This document shows positions 1-12,000 of a stretch of DNA of 64,000 bases, in pieces. Below the pieces are notes generated by a model, which was given only the letters and a program-made list of their open reading frames with translations, was not told where the DNA came from and made no database searches. Within the stretch, counting starts at the first letter, position 1, and every line of letters starts with the position of its first letter. The stretch is from Streblospio benedicti (taxonomy: Eukaryota; Annelida; Polychaeta; Spionida; Spionidae). Where the stretch lies: NCBI GenBank assembly GCA_019095985.1, contig CM032660.1:6892586-6956585 (forward strand). Direction: 5' to 3'. The position numbers and the translations under genes were made by a program.

Positions 1-1027
1 ATTGTTCAACCTTTCGCAATTTCGATCACTAAATGGGTGTCCCTTGAAGCATGCTGAATCTGCATAAAGTAGCTAGTAGAGTAGCCTTGCAGGACTAAAC
101 TAAGCCTAACCAAAGAGTTTGGGCGTTCATTCATTGGGGTTGCCTGTGGTCATGAAGCTAAAGATCCTTATGATAGTAAAAATATAGATTGATGTATGAC
201 TGCAAGCCAGGTAAAGTAATGTGTCATATACCGTCAGTTGAGGACAAAATTGAACTCATGACCATACAGCAGCCAATTTTTTTTTCAGATTTGTTCATAA
301 GTTCACCCTTCTTGAGCTCAACCCTGATCAGGTGGTGTGTTTCTTTGAGAACTATTCTGAAACAGTTCAAACTATATACTAGAATCATTTCTACCTAGAT
401 CTGGTGGTGGAGTGGAATTTTGTGTCTGAATTGCTAAGCAATTTGATGCTGTAAAATGTATGGTCTTGTGTTCAATGCCCACCTTGAGTCAATGTGACAC
501 GATCCTTATCTGATATGGAGTAAATCTTAGGACATACATTTAATTGCATCCGATCAATGATATATGCCCAAATCCTCCAAATCAACAAGATTTCAGCAAA
601 AACATGCTACTGTAAAAATACCTTGCTTCTAATTTAATGCTGCACCTTGCATGATCCACTCAACCCAAAACTACTGGTAGATATGGAAAAAGTTTTATAA
701 TGTTACTATGAATAAAGTTTTTATTTAACAGAAACCAGTGTCATTCATTCTTTTTTTCCCTTTCTTGCTTACTATTATGTTATTTGGTTTATGGAAAAAA
801 TAAAAATTTTACAGGCATTCTGTTGTTTTTTTTTTTTTTTTTTTTTTTTTCATGAGGCATAGGCAATGCACTAAAAATTACTTGAAATACCAGCATTGTG
901 GTAATACATTTATGTTGCTAATTGGATGCATTAATAAAACTGTTCTATCATCTTTGATTTTTTTTTTAAATGACTCATAAATGTATAGTTATTTCATAAA
1001 CTAAATATACAATGATGTTGTTTACAG
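1..1027. other. intron or upstream DNA of the unidentified gene
   Basis: AT-rich sequence with no supported exon. It carries a T-run of about 22 bases around 829-850. The short reading frame near 189-398 has no coding character. The segment most likely is an intron of the gene whose last exons start at 1028. Confidence 0.4.
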
Positions 1028-2915
1028 AAGATGATGAATATTATGAGGATGATGATGACAACATGTCTGTGACATCAGAACCTGGTGCTATCAGCATTGG
1101 TTTGCCAAAGCTAAAGCTTCACGGACGGGCTATGTCAGAAGGAGCCAGTCCAGCATCCACTCCTCCAGGTCACACACCGAACGAAGAGGTGAGTCAGGTT
1201 TGTGCTATCAAATGCCCTAGATCTTGCTTTTTAACTGCAGTGTATGTACTCGGTATGGTTTCAAAAGCACACTATGGAGTTTCGCATATTTCCTAGAAAG
1301 ATTAATTTTATCAGCAAAAATTAATTCATTTGTAGGACTGTATCCTTGAACGAGTTCATCGTGTTGGAATACATATATATACATTATTTAGTTTATCTTA
1401 ACACAACACAAACACAATTTACCGTTGACAGTTTCGGCAACTACTGTTGCCATTTTCAAAACATCTCTGCGCATGTCAAGGTCACTCAGCATGACTTCCG
1501 ATACATTTCTCGTCTCACCACCCATTGCAACACAAGCTAGGTGTGATCCGGACCCTACTCGACAGGTGCGATGACATAGTGACAGAGACAGGAGATAGAC
1601 AGAAAGAGGAAGAACACATAGTAGGGGCTCTAACTAAACGTGGTTACCCAAGATGGTCTTTTGAAAAAGTGAAAGCACAGATTGAAAAGAAGAAAGAAGG
1701 AGGAAAGGACAAGAGAAAGAAAAAGAATAAGGACTCAGCAGGCTCCAAAGGATTAGTCATCTTATCTTACGTAAAAGGGGTAGAAGAGGGTATTTCACGT
1801 ATCCTCAATAAGCACCAAGTGTCTACAGCGGTGAAGCCCCTACAGACCATCAGGAACATTCTCGTTCACCCTAAGGACAAACAGGATAAGCTAGAGAAAT
1901 GTGAAGTGGTGTACAAAATTCCCTGTAAGTCTTGCAAGAGTGTGTATGTTGGGGAAACTGGCAGAAAACTGGGCACCTGTGTAAAAGAACACATGAAGGA
2001 TGTGGAGCAGAACAGTGGGGGATCTTTCACCAGAGCAGCGAGGAAAGAATCCCTAACCCAAATCAGCAAGAGTGAGATCACAGACCATGTAAAACAGAAC
2101 AATCATGAGATAGACTGGGAGGAAGTGAGTGTACTGGATAGGGAGGGGGAACAAGAACCATCAGGGAGGCGATAAAGATACGAGGACAGAAGCAGGTCAT
2201 GAACCGAAACGAGGGGGCCTTTCATCTCTCACGTGTACGACCCGATTTTCGGCATCGGAAGTCGTGCTGAGTGACTTTGACATGCGCAGAGATGTTTTGA
2301 AAATGGCAACAGTAGTTGCCGAAACTGTCAACGGTAAATTGTGTTTGTGTTGTGTTAAGATGAACTAAATAATGTATATATTTGTAGGACTGGATACAAT
2401 TCCTCTACCATAGAAAGGGTGGTATTAATGATTATTTATGCTGAAAAATTATTTTGATGTTTTTCAGTTTGAGGATGTGCCAGAATTTTGTTATGAATCT
2501 TTGGAAACACAATCATCAGATTCGACGAGTCTTGAAACCACCAGTCGGCACAATCCTTTTACATCAGAAGGTTAGCATTATGATGAATTTGTTGCTCACC
2601 AAACCAAATGAATTTACCATGCAATTCATCCAATTTGTAATAATGCATGTTATTATTTTACGCACACTAAATTAATAAAATTGTTACATTATTTAAATTG
2701 TGCACATCCTCAATACTAAGTATCAATTGTGCATATTTAACATTGTAAGATAAACCTGTAATATGAATGACATTCCAGGTACTTCTGGGCATAGATTAAC
2801 AAATGCTCTGAGTGCTTCCAGTCTGCTTCATTCCCAGCCAAAAGTGATACCAGCCTCAAACAAAACACACATTGCAGGAGCAATGAGACATCGCTCACGA
2901 ACCACCAGTGACTGA
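1028..2915 (+). CDS. 3' end of an unidentified protein-coding gene (three last coding exons)
   Basis: Three exons join in phase: 1028-1188 (acceptor tttacag, donor gtgagt), 2468-2570 (acceptor tttttcag, donor gttagc) and 2779-2915 (acceptor attccag, stop TGA 2913-2915). Together they encode about 133 residues of a C-terminal tail. It begins with an acidic patch (EDDDDN), continues through a Ser/Pro/Thr-rich stretch (SEGASPASTPPGHTPNEE), a second acidic part (FEDVPEFCYESLETQSSD) and a basic end (MRHRSRTTSD). No folded domain is visible, and it looks like a disordered, phosphorylation-rich tail of a larger protein whose other exons lie before base 1. I do not recognise the family. The exon-like reading rests on clean splice sites and unbroken phase across three exons. 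A Penelope-like fold-back occupies the intron 1189-2467. AATAAA at 3214-3219 could be the poly(A) signal. Confidence 0.72.
1334..2400 (+). mobile_element. Penelope-like retroelement fragment in fold-back form, with GIY-YIG endonuclease region
   Basis: An open stretch at about 1540-2175 encodes a Lys/Glu-rich linker followed by KCEVVYKIPCKSC and VYVGETGRKLG, the GIY-YIG endonuclease signature in the form used by Penelope-like elements; the tail reads like the usual end of that domain. The reverse transcriptase part is absent, so this is a 5'-truncated fossil. About 105 bases at 1396-1500 recur in inverted orientation at about 2260-2364 (shared pieces include GACAGTTTCGGCAACTACTG). The short motif TTTGTAGGACTG occurs in direct orientation at both outer edges (about 1332 and 2381). 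Inverted or direct terminal repeats of this kind are typical of the family. It sits in an intron of the unidentified gene, in the same orientation. Confidence 0.8.
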
Positions 2916-5562
2916 TTACTATGAATGTGGACTTATTGTGTACAATGATGTTTACAGTTGTAAGCTATACATAATAGGTGTTTGTCTCCAGATTAAAGAC
3001 ACTGTCAAAACAATTCAGAAAGTTAGCTTTATTTATGACTCCAAACATTGAAATGCACATACTGTATTGTGGGTGTATAGCACATTGATTTTCTAGTGAT
3101 TCTGTTAGCAATAGCAAAATGAATTTTGTATGATCTTTAAAATAATTTGGTACAAGAGTTTATTGTGCACAATTTTAGCATACATCTTCTAAATTGATTA
3201 TATTTTGAAGCGCAATAAATCTGTTCCACTTTTCTAGTCTAGAGAATTTTACGTTTAATTTGTATTACCTTATTTGTTGTTTCATTACAAAAAGAAAGTT
3301 GCGGGTTGAAGAGAGTTGAAGGCATCTAATTACCATATTTGAAAGGTTTTAAGTTCTGACTGTAATATAATTTTTCCTTTTTACGTGGGAACTGAATTTA
3401 GTAGCATAACATAGACATAATACAGTTTGACTTATATCACCCACAAGAACAGATTGAATATGCATTCAAGAATCATGTGCAAGATCAGGAATAAAGCAAG
3501 ATGTAATTCTACTTCTATATACCAGATAGCGTCTATGTTATTCTGAAATAATCTTCTAATTCTTTATGCTTATCATGTATCTGCCTCCACTTAGTACTGG
3601 CGATTATACAATATCTAGCTATTAGATAAATAATATATCTGTTAGCATGGTCAAAATTGTGTCAATGAAGTGACCTTGTTAGGCTTTCTGGTTATCAAGC
3701 AGAAAAAAGATTGTTTATATGGTATTGTAATAGTGCATGTTTGAAAAAGTGCATTATTTTCTTGTAGCATTAAAAAAAAAAAAATGGGGACGAATATGTA
3801 ATGTATCAGTCAGCTGACTTAACAAAAATATTTGCTGTATCTAAGTCAGGGGTGAGATGATTTCCGTTTCATATTAAATAAGTGACATGTTCCAGAAGTA
3901 AAACTTTTGCAAATTAAAGTAACTCTATTTTATATTTGCCTAAATGGCAAAACATTTCAGCTATGCATAGAAAGTTGTCATTTTGACCTAGAAAGTTGTT
4001 GTTTTGTTATAATTTCAGTGAGTTGTAAGTATGTGCATACTGTGCTTTAAAGTGTAAATGTGATAAGTTATTGTTCATGTATGTTTTGTTTGCATGTGTT
4101 GTGTGCTTGATAAAATATCTGAATGTGAATATGTACTGGCAAAATGGACACATTATTAGTATTAACATTTATACGGGGAAAAAAATGTATTGCATTGAAG
4201 TATGTATGAAAACTTGGCATTGTCCAAACTATATTTTATTTATTTATGGACATTGACGGGTTTACTTTGGAGAAAAATTTCAAGCTTCACATATTGAAGT
4301 TGAAAATTTTTATTGGACAATAAAATTTAAATTATTGTATCGTAATTAACTTTTTTGTATTTTACTGTAAAACTAGAATACTTCTCGGCTATTAAATTTC
4401 ACAATTTTGATCCATAAATTATTTAGTGGCTTTTTAATAATGCAGTTTTTAAGAATGCCATGATTTTATAAGAACATTTGTAGCATAATTTGGCAGTAAA
4501 TATTTTTTTTTTTAAAGTACAGGTATGAATAAACTGGGATCCATTTATAAAAATTTCCAGTCAGTGGAATAGATTTACAGAAAGCTTTTGATGATGGAAC
4601 ATTTCTAGTTACAACTTTGATTTTTCAAAAACAAAGCAAGCACCAATGTACTCTTGGAACCTTAACAAAAATTAAAAACACTATCCGATGTGTTGTGCTA
4701 AATTCATATTTTTCAAAGGAACAAATCCATATGCCTATCTACATGATGTGTAATGTACCTTTGTAGCAAACACAAAATTCTTATAAGCAACAAAACAATA
4801 AAAGTATTGTTGCCAAATGATGCAAAATGAGAGCAAATTGTCTCATGGGACCATTATGATAAAAGAAAGACCAGAAGTTATAAAATATCCAGTTTTGATT
4901 CAAACTTGCAGGTCTTCAGTTGAATTGCCTTGTTAAAATGTGTGTCCCATGTAGAGGAGACACACCTCTCTGCATGCAAAAGAACTCCCCTAGTTTGAAA
5001 GCAATAGCTAGTGTGATCCCTCCACCCCGTGGCTGAGTTGGTTACCTAACCTGCCACTGGAGGCTCATGTACACTTGTACTATTAACACATGGTTTCACA
5101 GTCCCATTAGCCTAAAGGAATTTAGGACATGAAGAATGAAGAAGAAAAGTATGTTTTCAAATCCTGAATAAATCTAATCTAATTTACCCACTAGTCTATC
5201 ATTCTGTGAACTTATAACAGGTTTTCAATATTCAATGATACATCAAAGTTATGATGCTAATCAATATAAATATTGTTACATGAAATATCGAAGGAAGCAC
5301 ATGCACAAAATGTTACAACTTTCATAATTTGTAAGTCTGTGTCATATCTTTAATATTATGGATCTTTTAACCTTAGTTATATCTAATCCTGGCTACCTAC
5401 AGTAGCACCTGTTACAGTAATTTAAGATATTCTTGTACAATATGTGGCATACTGTCTAAATGTTTCAGCCAGTAGCATAATAAAAACAAAAATATCCGAA
5501 CATTTCAATGACCTGCATTCTCATATTTTCAATTTAAATTATTCTGACATTTATAATTAAAG
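2916..5562. other. intergenic region between two convergent genes
   Basis: This is AT-rich DNA between the stop of the unidentified plus-strand gene (2915) and the stop of MRPL40 on the minus strand (5563). It should hold both 3' UTRs: AATAAA at 3214-3219 on the plus strand, and a minus-strand ATTAAA (5349-5354) are candidate poly(A) signals. A probable tRNA-type SINE lies at about 5025-5185. I see no other gene; the short frame at 4071-4256 is not coding-like. Confidence 0.5.
5025..5185 (+). repeat. probable tRNA-derived SINE
   Basis: The head reads CCGTGGCTGAGTTGGTTA, a good polymerase III A-box in a tRNA-like frame (around 5028-5045). A looser B-box-like stretch and an AT-rich tail with short repeats (aatctaatcta) follow near 5160-5180. 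The copy is diverged. Confidence 0.45.
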
Positions 5563-7257
5563 TTATCTCCTGCGCGTATTTTTCTTTTGAAATAAAGGTC
5601 CAATAGGGAGGTCATCAAATGTCTTTGTGGTGTCTTTATAATCACCATCAGGTGCATCATAGTCTGGGATTGCTGGGGTGAATGATGGACCCGTCCATGT
5701 ATATGGCAGGTTATCATCCAGCTGAAACAAAAGTTAATTGGTTATGTGCATACATTTTACAAAGATAGGTATCACAGTTTCAAGTACACCATTCCAACAC
5801 TGATGAGTGTAATGATCTTATCAGTTATATTGTCACTATGGAGAGTTTTTCCACTTTCACGTTTTGATTTTTTTAGCAAGATACAAGAAAATTAAAAACA
5901 TAATACACCATGTAATCAACTTCAATCCTAACAATAAAAGCACCAGGGGTGATTAGCCACAAGTGGTCTCAATAGAGGTTGTATCTTTATGGAGGTTCGC
6001 ACTACTCGTGTACAGTAATACTGGGGTAGGAATATTCTTGAGAACATCATTTGTAAGTAAAAGGCTAAAGAAAACACAAATTCATATCTAACTTGGTATT
6101 AAGAAAGGATGACGTCACCTGAATTGCTTGCTTGTAAAGTTCTTCACTTTCTTCTTTTAGAGCTTGAAGTGCCTTCTCCTGAGCAGCCACGGCCTTTGTT
6201 AATTGTTGCATTTCAACTATATGTTGATATCGCTTATATCTGGACCACTCTTTATAAAGTAAAGCTCTTCTTTCGCTTTCTTCAAACGTTAGTGCTGTAG
6301 GTTCCCGTTTTCTTGTGCTATAAATTTTAGAAAATCTTCAAAAATTAGTGTGTTCTACATTTCCCTTTAAGATCTACAATTTATTCATACACGAAATTGT
6401 TAGATTAATATTGCGCAATATAATTCTCAAACCTGAAGATAAAATAATTCATTTGTATTTTACACAAATGTTTACTTAGTATTTACATTAAAATATTATC
6501 TTGCCACAAGTAAACATTTGTTCATATTATAAATAATACAAAAGTTACATGTCTAAGGAAAACAAAAACTAACTCAATAGTTTTAAGTAGCATTCTGTCT
6601 CCTTCTATTTCATCAATTGGTTTAAGCATTCTGCCTTTCTTTTCAATCTGCCTGATAGCCTTTTCAATTTTTCTTTTCTTCTTCAATTCTTTTTGTATAG
6701 CAATGTTAGGATCCATTTTTGTTTTCTTCTTCATTGGACTGCTCCTAAATTTTTAAAAAGAGAAAAAATACCGGTATTTTTTAGAATAAAACTTAAAATA
6801 GAAAATTTAACAATCATCAATATATACTAGCAATATAATTCATTTCGACAATTTAACAATGTTAAATACAATCAATTAATTAAGCACTATCTTTATGTGA
6901 GTGATATACTATAGATCACCAATCGCTAAAACCGGCCATTCACATGAACTGTGATTTTATGTCTGACGTGAAATTTGGTGACCTCTTAGAGTCTATAACG
7001 ATTGAGCTCACGTCATACGTAAATTCACCGATTGTGTGAATGGTCGAACAGTGCGATTGATGCTCTAGATGCACTCGCCAGAACTCCGTCACACGTTAGC
7101 AGTCTGTCACCCGTACATTTTAGTGACGTGACGACTGCTAACGTCTGACGGAGTGCTGGTGCGCGCATCTAGTAACTTACAGAAGTTCAAGTGTAGCGTG
7201 AAAGGTCAAAGGGTATAACTGTGTGGATATCATCCTTGCAGGAAGCACACATTGCAT
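5563..7257 (-). CDS. MRPL40: mitochondrial large ribosomal subunit protein mL40
   Basis: Four exons on the minus strand, read from high to low coordinates: 7257-7181 (ATG at 7257), 6744-6574, 6317-6119 and 5721-5563 (stop TAA 5565-5563). Splice phases agree throughout and give 201 residues, close to the 206 of human MRPL40. The family signature is clear by eye: MKKKTKMDPN followed by a Lys-rich helix (KELKKKRKIEKAIRQIEKKG), LTFEESERRALLYKEWSRYK in the middle, and TGPSFTPAIPDYDAPDGDYKD near the end, matching the human HYTPPIPNYQPPEGRYND segment. The first 25 or so residues look like a mitochondrial targeting leader. The protein belongs to the large subunit of the mitochondrial ribosome. A TA-flanked palindrome sits only about 10 bases inside intron 1, next to the splice donor. 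Confidence 0.95.
6914..7065. mobile_element. MITE with TA target duplication, copy 1 (152 bp)
   Basis: Terminal inverted repeats start GATCACCAATCGC on the left and GAGCATCAATCGC on the complementary strand of the right end. They are flanked by TA (6912-6913 and 7066-7067), the target duplication of the Tc1/mariner superfamily. A second copy of the same family is at 15964-16106; the two share motifs such as CCGGCCAT, GTGACCTC and GTCATACGTA. There is no coding capacity. It lies in MRPL40 intron 1. Confidence 0.8.
7068..7169. mobile_element. second TA-flanked palindromic MITE, abutting the first
   Basis: This is a near-complete palindrome: ACTCCGTCACACGTTAGCAG on the left is matched by CTGCTAACGTCTGACGGAGT on the right, around a short loop near 7110-7120. 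TA lies at each edge (7066-7067 and 7170-7171), so it shares one TA with the neighbouring MITE. Its right edge comes within about 10 bases of the MRPL40 intron 1 donor (gtaagt, 7180-7175). Confidence 0.7.
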
Positions 7258-9053
7258 AGGAAGCCTAAAAAAGAAAAGAAAAGGCATCAAACATTTAGAA
7301 ACAGATGTTACAAAGCAATTAAGAGAGTGCCAATTAATCCGTCTCTATAGGTAACCTTCAAATGTGCATTTAGATGCCGCTGAATCGCTAACACAATAGA
7401 ATCCACCGACATACCAGTACTTTTGAGGGGGTTTGCAAAATCTGGGAGTTCCATAAACATTTGAGGGCCTTGGCTGCACCATGGCACCCTAGCCTAATAC
7501 AATTATGCTGTTATTTTATTTCATACACACACTCATTAATTTAGGAAAATAATGAGAACTATCTTATACTAAAAAAAAGTAGGTCTACATGGCACCCTAG
7601 AGCTCCCCCTCAATCGAGCCCACGGGGATCGAGCCCCCTCCCCGGTTACTACAAAGTTGAAAGGTATTGATAGTAGGTTCCATTGTAACTCATAAACATT
7701 TGCTATAATTCCGATTTAAAGTAACTGCTGACTAAAGACATATATTCGTGGTTAGTTCCATGATAGTCTTTTTTACATGCATGTTTACAAAGTTTGAGTA
7801 GAGCCTAAAGGTTAAACATACAATAACTTGTATTATCGCCTGTAAGAATTGGCAAATTGGGGTAGTTTCCATTCCTGTACACAATGGCCATTGACTGTAA
7901 ATTAACAAGAGACTTTAAACGGCAATCACATATGTGTAATGTTTTGTAATATCATTTCAACAAACGTATATCTTACTTTGAAATTTGACATAAAGATCGA
8001 AGCATTTTTGTAACGATTGACTTGAAGCACTTTTCATTCGCGATTATTATTGAGCAACGTTTTAAAAATAAATATATTTTGGCCCCATTTTACAATCAAT
8101 AGCCCAGCAGCCCCTGCACTTTAATAACGGGCTTCTTCACTTTGATATTTTAACCTGAACCTGTAAACTCCCAATGATATATAGTTAGAACTTTATTTTT
8201 CTTTTATCCTGCTCCACTCTCACTTGCTATTTTATCTTAAAATTAGCTTTGATATTAAAATTAAAATTAGCTTTGATATTAATCTCTGAATATTTCACTG
8301 TATATTACCTGAAAGATATGGAAAGTATATTATTAAGTATGGTTTGAATATAGATCGTTATACACTCAATGGTATTACCACAGATTAGTTAAACTGTTTA
8401 ACTAATCTGTGGTATTACGTTGAAAATGACACTGAATCTCTAATTAAGACTGGATGATAAAAAAGATTGCTAGTGTGTCTACAAAATGTATGATAAAAAT
8501 TGATAACATTTCATAAGAACTTGTTTCTGTAAATGTTTTATAGGTATCAACTTGTCCGAGGCGTCATTTCATGACTTTTGACAATTTTTCAATGATTAGA
8601 AAAGAAAAAAAGTACAAGTACAAAAATTAGTAAATTTATTGAATGTATAATTGGCAAAAAATGTGTATATATACTAGTATATCAAAATATATATTGTTAC
8701 ATTATTGAAAATAAATCTTTCCTGAGTAAAAATAAATAAAGGACTTGTAAAAAAATACAATGTATTGAAATACCTAATAAAATTACAAAACAAATAGTAC
8801 AAAAATGTTTTAAATACAATCAATTTAGAAAAAGAGGAGACATTTGATTAACAGTGTATAATTGTAGAAGTAAGGAAATGGTAACTTTTCTACTGTTAAT
8901 ACATTTGGACTCGCACCAACAATTCATTAATGTTAAAAATTCTCTAAATTATCTGAAAACTGAAGGATTAACTCATTCAAGAAAGAATTTATCCGATGGG
9001 GGAAAGTATTTTTTCATGAACACTATATGATGTAGGATCAATAAACAAGTCAT
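7258..9053. other. spacer between FBXL6 and MRPL40 (both minus strand)
   Basis: The region holds the MRPL40 promoter side and the FBXL6 3' UTR; a minus-strand AATAAA at 8640-8635 is a candidate poly(A) signal for FBXL6. A 23-base motif containing TTAGCTTTGATATTAA is directly repeated near 8236-8282, and a perfect 39-base palindrome lies at 8376-8414. No gene is visible. Confidence 0.5.
8376..8414. repeat. perfect 39-base palindrome
   Basis: TACCACAGATTAGTTAAAC (8376-8394), a single T, then its exact reverse complement (8396-8414). There are no mismatches in the 19-base arms. Confidence 0.9.
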
Positions 9054-12000
9054 TTAAAATGCAGACTCGGCAAACATTTCCTCCACGTCTTTTCTCAACT
9101 GCATAAGCTCTCCTCCCACATAGTCTCTTTTTGTTCCTCTTGGCAAGTGCCTGCATGATGCAAGGTTAAGTGTGTGNNNNNNNNNNNNNNNNNNNNNNNN
9201 NNNNNNNNNNNNNNNNNNNNNNNNNNNNNNNNNNNNNNNNNNNNNNNNNNNNNNNNNNNNNNNNNNNNNNNNNNNNTTGTTTTCTGTGTGATATCCTTGT
9301 ACCTTATTGAGAAGAACCCTGAGGGCTTCTTGTGCACGAGGTGAGTGCGTATTTGCTAAGTACAAATATTGAAGGTTGAGAGTAGGTAAAATGTAAATGT
9401 CCTCTCCAGTGCCAATGTTGCATCCTCGTACATCAAGCAGTTGAAGCTTGTATGCATTTTTCAATATTCTGTAATATGAAACATAATCTTGTTTTATTTG
9501 AGTTACATTATCAATGAATTAATAACATCAAGACTCTTAAATTGAAGATAATTAAATAAGAAATTAAAAACGTGGCAGCTGAGGCTTATTCACATACAAT
9601 GTATTTACATTGTGTAAAATGTTGTGTCTATACCTTTGAAAAAAATATCCATCAGACAGACGTGTAGTGACACCCAGGCTGACCACTTCGGGTGTTATGG
9701 CCAGACTCAATTCTTCTAAACAAGGAAATCCTGGGGATGCCATCTGCATAAATAAAATAAATACATGTAATTATTTCCACCTTTTTCTCTCACATCTCTC
9801 TAGCAAGCATATTTCTACCATCATAGACATAGGTGTAGACAGGTTTTACAATCCTAAGCTTCAATTTAAGTACACAAAGTGGCCATGGACGGACTGGAAT
9901 TCACATAATCTGGATTATTTGGAACACACATAATCTATGTCTATCGTGGTAGATATATGCTTGCTAGAGAGATGAGCAAAAGCTGGAAATGAATTCGCAA
10001 GCATTGGGAAACACACACATATACATATATTAAAATCCAAACGGTTAATGATTTCAATACAACTACAACATGTACTTACAATACATACCATGATCTACTC
10101 AACATTGAGTTGTCTATTGTTGAGTATTAACTAGAGTGACTGACAGATGATAAGATGGTGACTTCATACACATAGAGCTTCATCAAATTGGTGGCATTCT
10201 ATATTCATGTCTGACAGGTAGCTGGAGAATTGTCATATGTGGGACAAAGTGCCATGTGTGAAATCACCACTGTATCATCCCTCAGTTAACTCTGGATAAA
10301 AGCTTTGCGATATATGCAAGGAAATCTTTATGAAGACTGTTCTTAGTAGTAGGAATATCCATAGGGTATACAATTTGAGACACTACTACTCACTTTAAAA
10401 TGCAAAACTTGACGTTGCAGTCACCATCACGGGACCTTCAACAGAAGTGACTCTTTCTGGATCTTGATGACGTCACATTGGCGCTTGTCTGACAGGTGGA
10501 ATTCCCATCAGACAGAAGATGGAGGAGGGTCGGGGGTTTGCTCTTGCCTTGATTGAGGTTGAGCTGTGGTTGGTGCTTGTGGATCTCTATCGCCTCTACA
10601 ATCTTCCTTCGGTAAGTATTGTCCTCTCTGCCGATGATCTTAGCAGAGTCTTGGTGGAACAGGTGTCCTGTGCTGTTAGTATGTGCTGTTAGTAACATCA
10701 ACCAAGGCAAGAGCATCCCCCCGACCCTCCTCCATCTTCTGTCTGATGGGAATTCCACCTGTCAGACAAGCGCCAATGTGATGTCATCAAGATCCAGAAA
10801 GAGTCACTTCTGTTGAAGGTCCATGATGGTGACCGCGACGTCAAGTTTTGCGTTTTAAAGTGAGTAGTAGTGTCTCAAATTGTATACCCTATGTATGCAA
10901 GGACATTGAGCCGATCGGTGCATGTTAGTAGATGTGTCTTTAAACTATAAACACTACTGCGTGTAATTAATCATGGAGCTTTTTTAAGATAATCAAATAT
11001 CAATTAGAAATTATTATGAATATGCCAAGGACTTCAAGTGAAACATTATTTCCAACAGTTTTGCTGTTCTTACTTATTACAACAAATACATATATAACAC
11101 TCACCCTTTCAGCAACAGGTACAGAATTGGTCCTATAGAGAGCATTAGCTATCCTAAACACTCGAAGCTTAGGACAGCCCCATGCAAATTGCTCAACTGG
11201 AATGGTCAGATAGTCAGAGGAGAACTTTGCATAACTGAGATCTAATACTTCTAGATTGAAGCATACAGCCTAAAAAAGAGAGCAAGATTTTTGTATTTAA
11301 ATTTCTAGAAGCACATCATGGAAAAAAACACCCAAAACAATCTGCAATTTATGATTTCTACCAATTGTGATGTATATAAATTTACTAAAGTAATTTTTTG
11401 AGCACATCTAAATGTACAATAGTCCTTACTTTATCAACCTTTCTATTAGTTTGACTACATATTATTAATAACAAATCATTGAATTCCTATAAAATACTCT
11501 CGCTTACATGGACAAACCATATAGTGAAAATGAAAAAACACAAAGAAGTACTTACACAGATAAGATTAAACACACTGTTAAATCCCCTGAGTGTTGTACC
11601 ACAGAGTGTTAATGATTTTAATTGCTGTCCTCTTTTCTCGATCAAATACTTAAGCGAATTGCAGGCATCCAGCTGAAATCATGGATAAAAATGTTCCACC
11701 CATTAGTAACCTCCTCAAGTGAATTAAAATTCAATATGCATAAAAACATCCTATAAATTCATATTCTATACTCACCCCAGTGAAAGATAAATCGATTCCT
11801 GTAAGATGAACTAATTCATCAGCAATAAGTTTCACACACACAGCATTAACTTTTGAACAATAAGATAAGTTAAGATAGTTTATCAGAGGGCAATTTTCAG
11901 CAACAATCTGAAAATATTATAGTTTGGTAGACAAAGCTATCTAAGCTGAGTTGCTACTTCATGATACAATTCAATATTTAAACAAGTAGTCGTCGGGAAC

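Noticed and set aside
400-560. Possible tRNA-type SINE near the window start
   Set aside because: GGTGGTGGAGTGG and TGTGTTCAATGCCC only loosely resemble A- and B-boxes; spacing and tail are not convincing.
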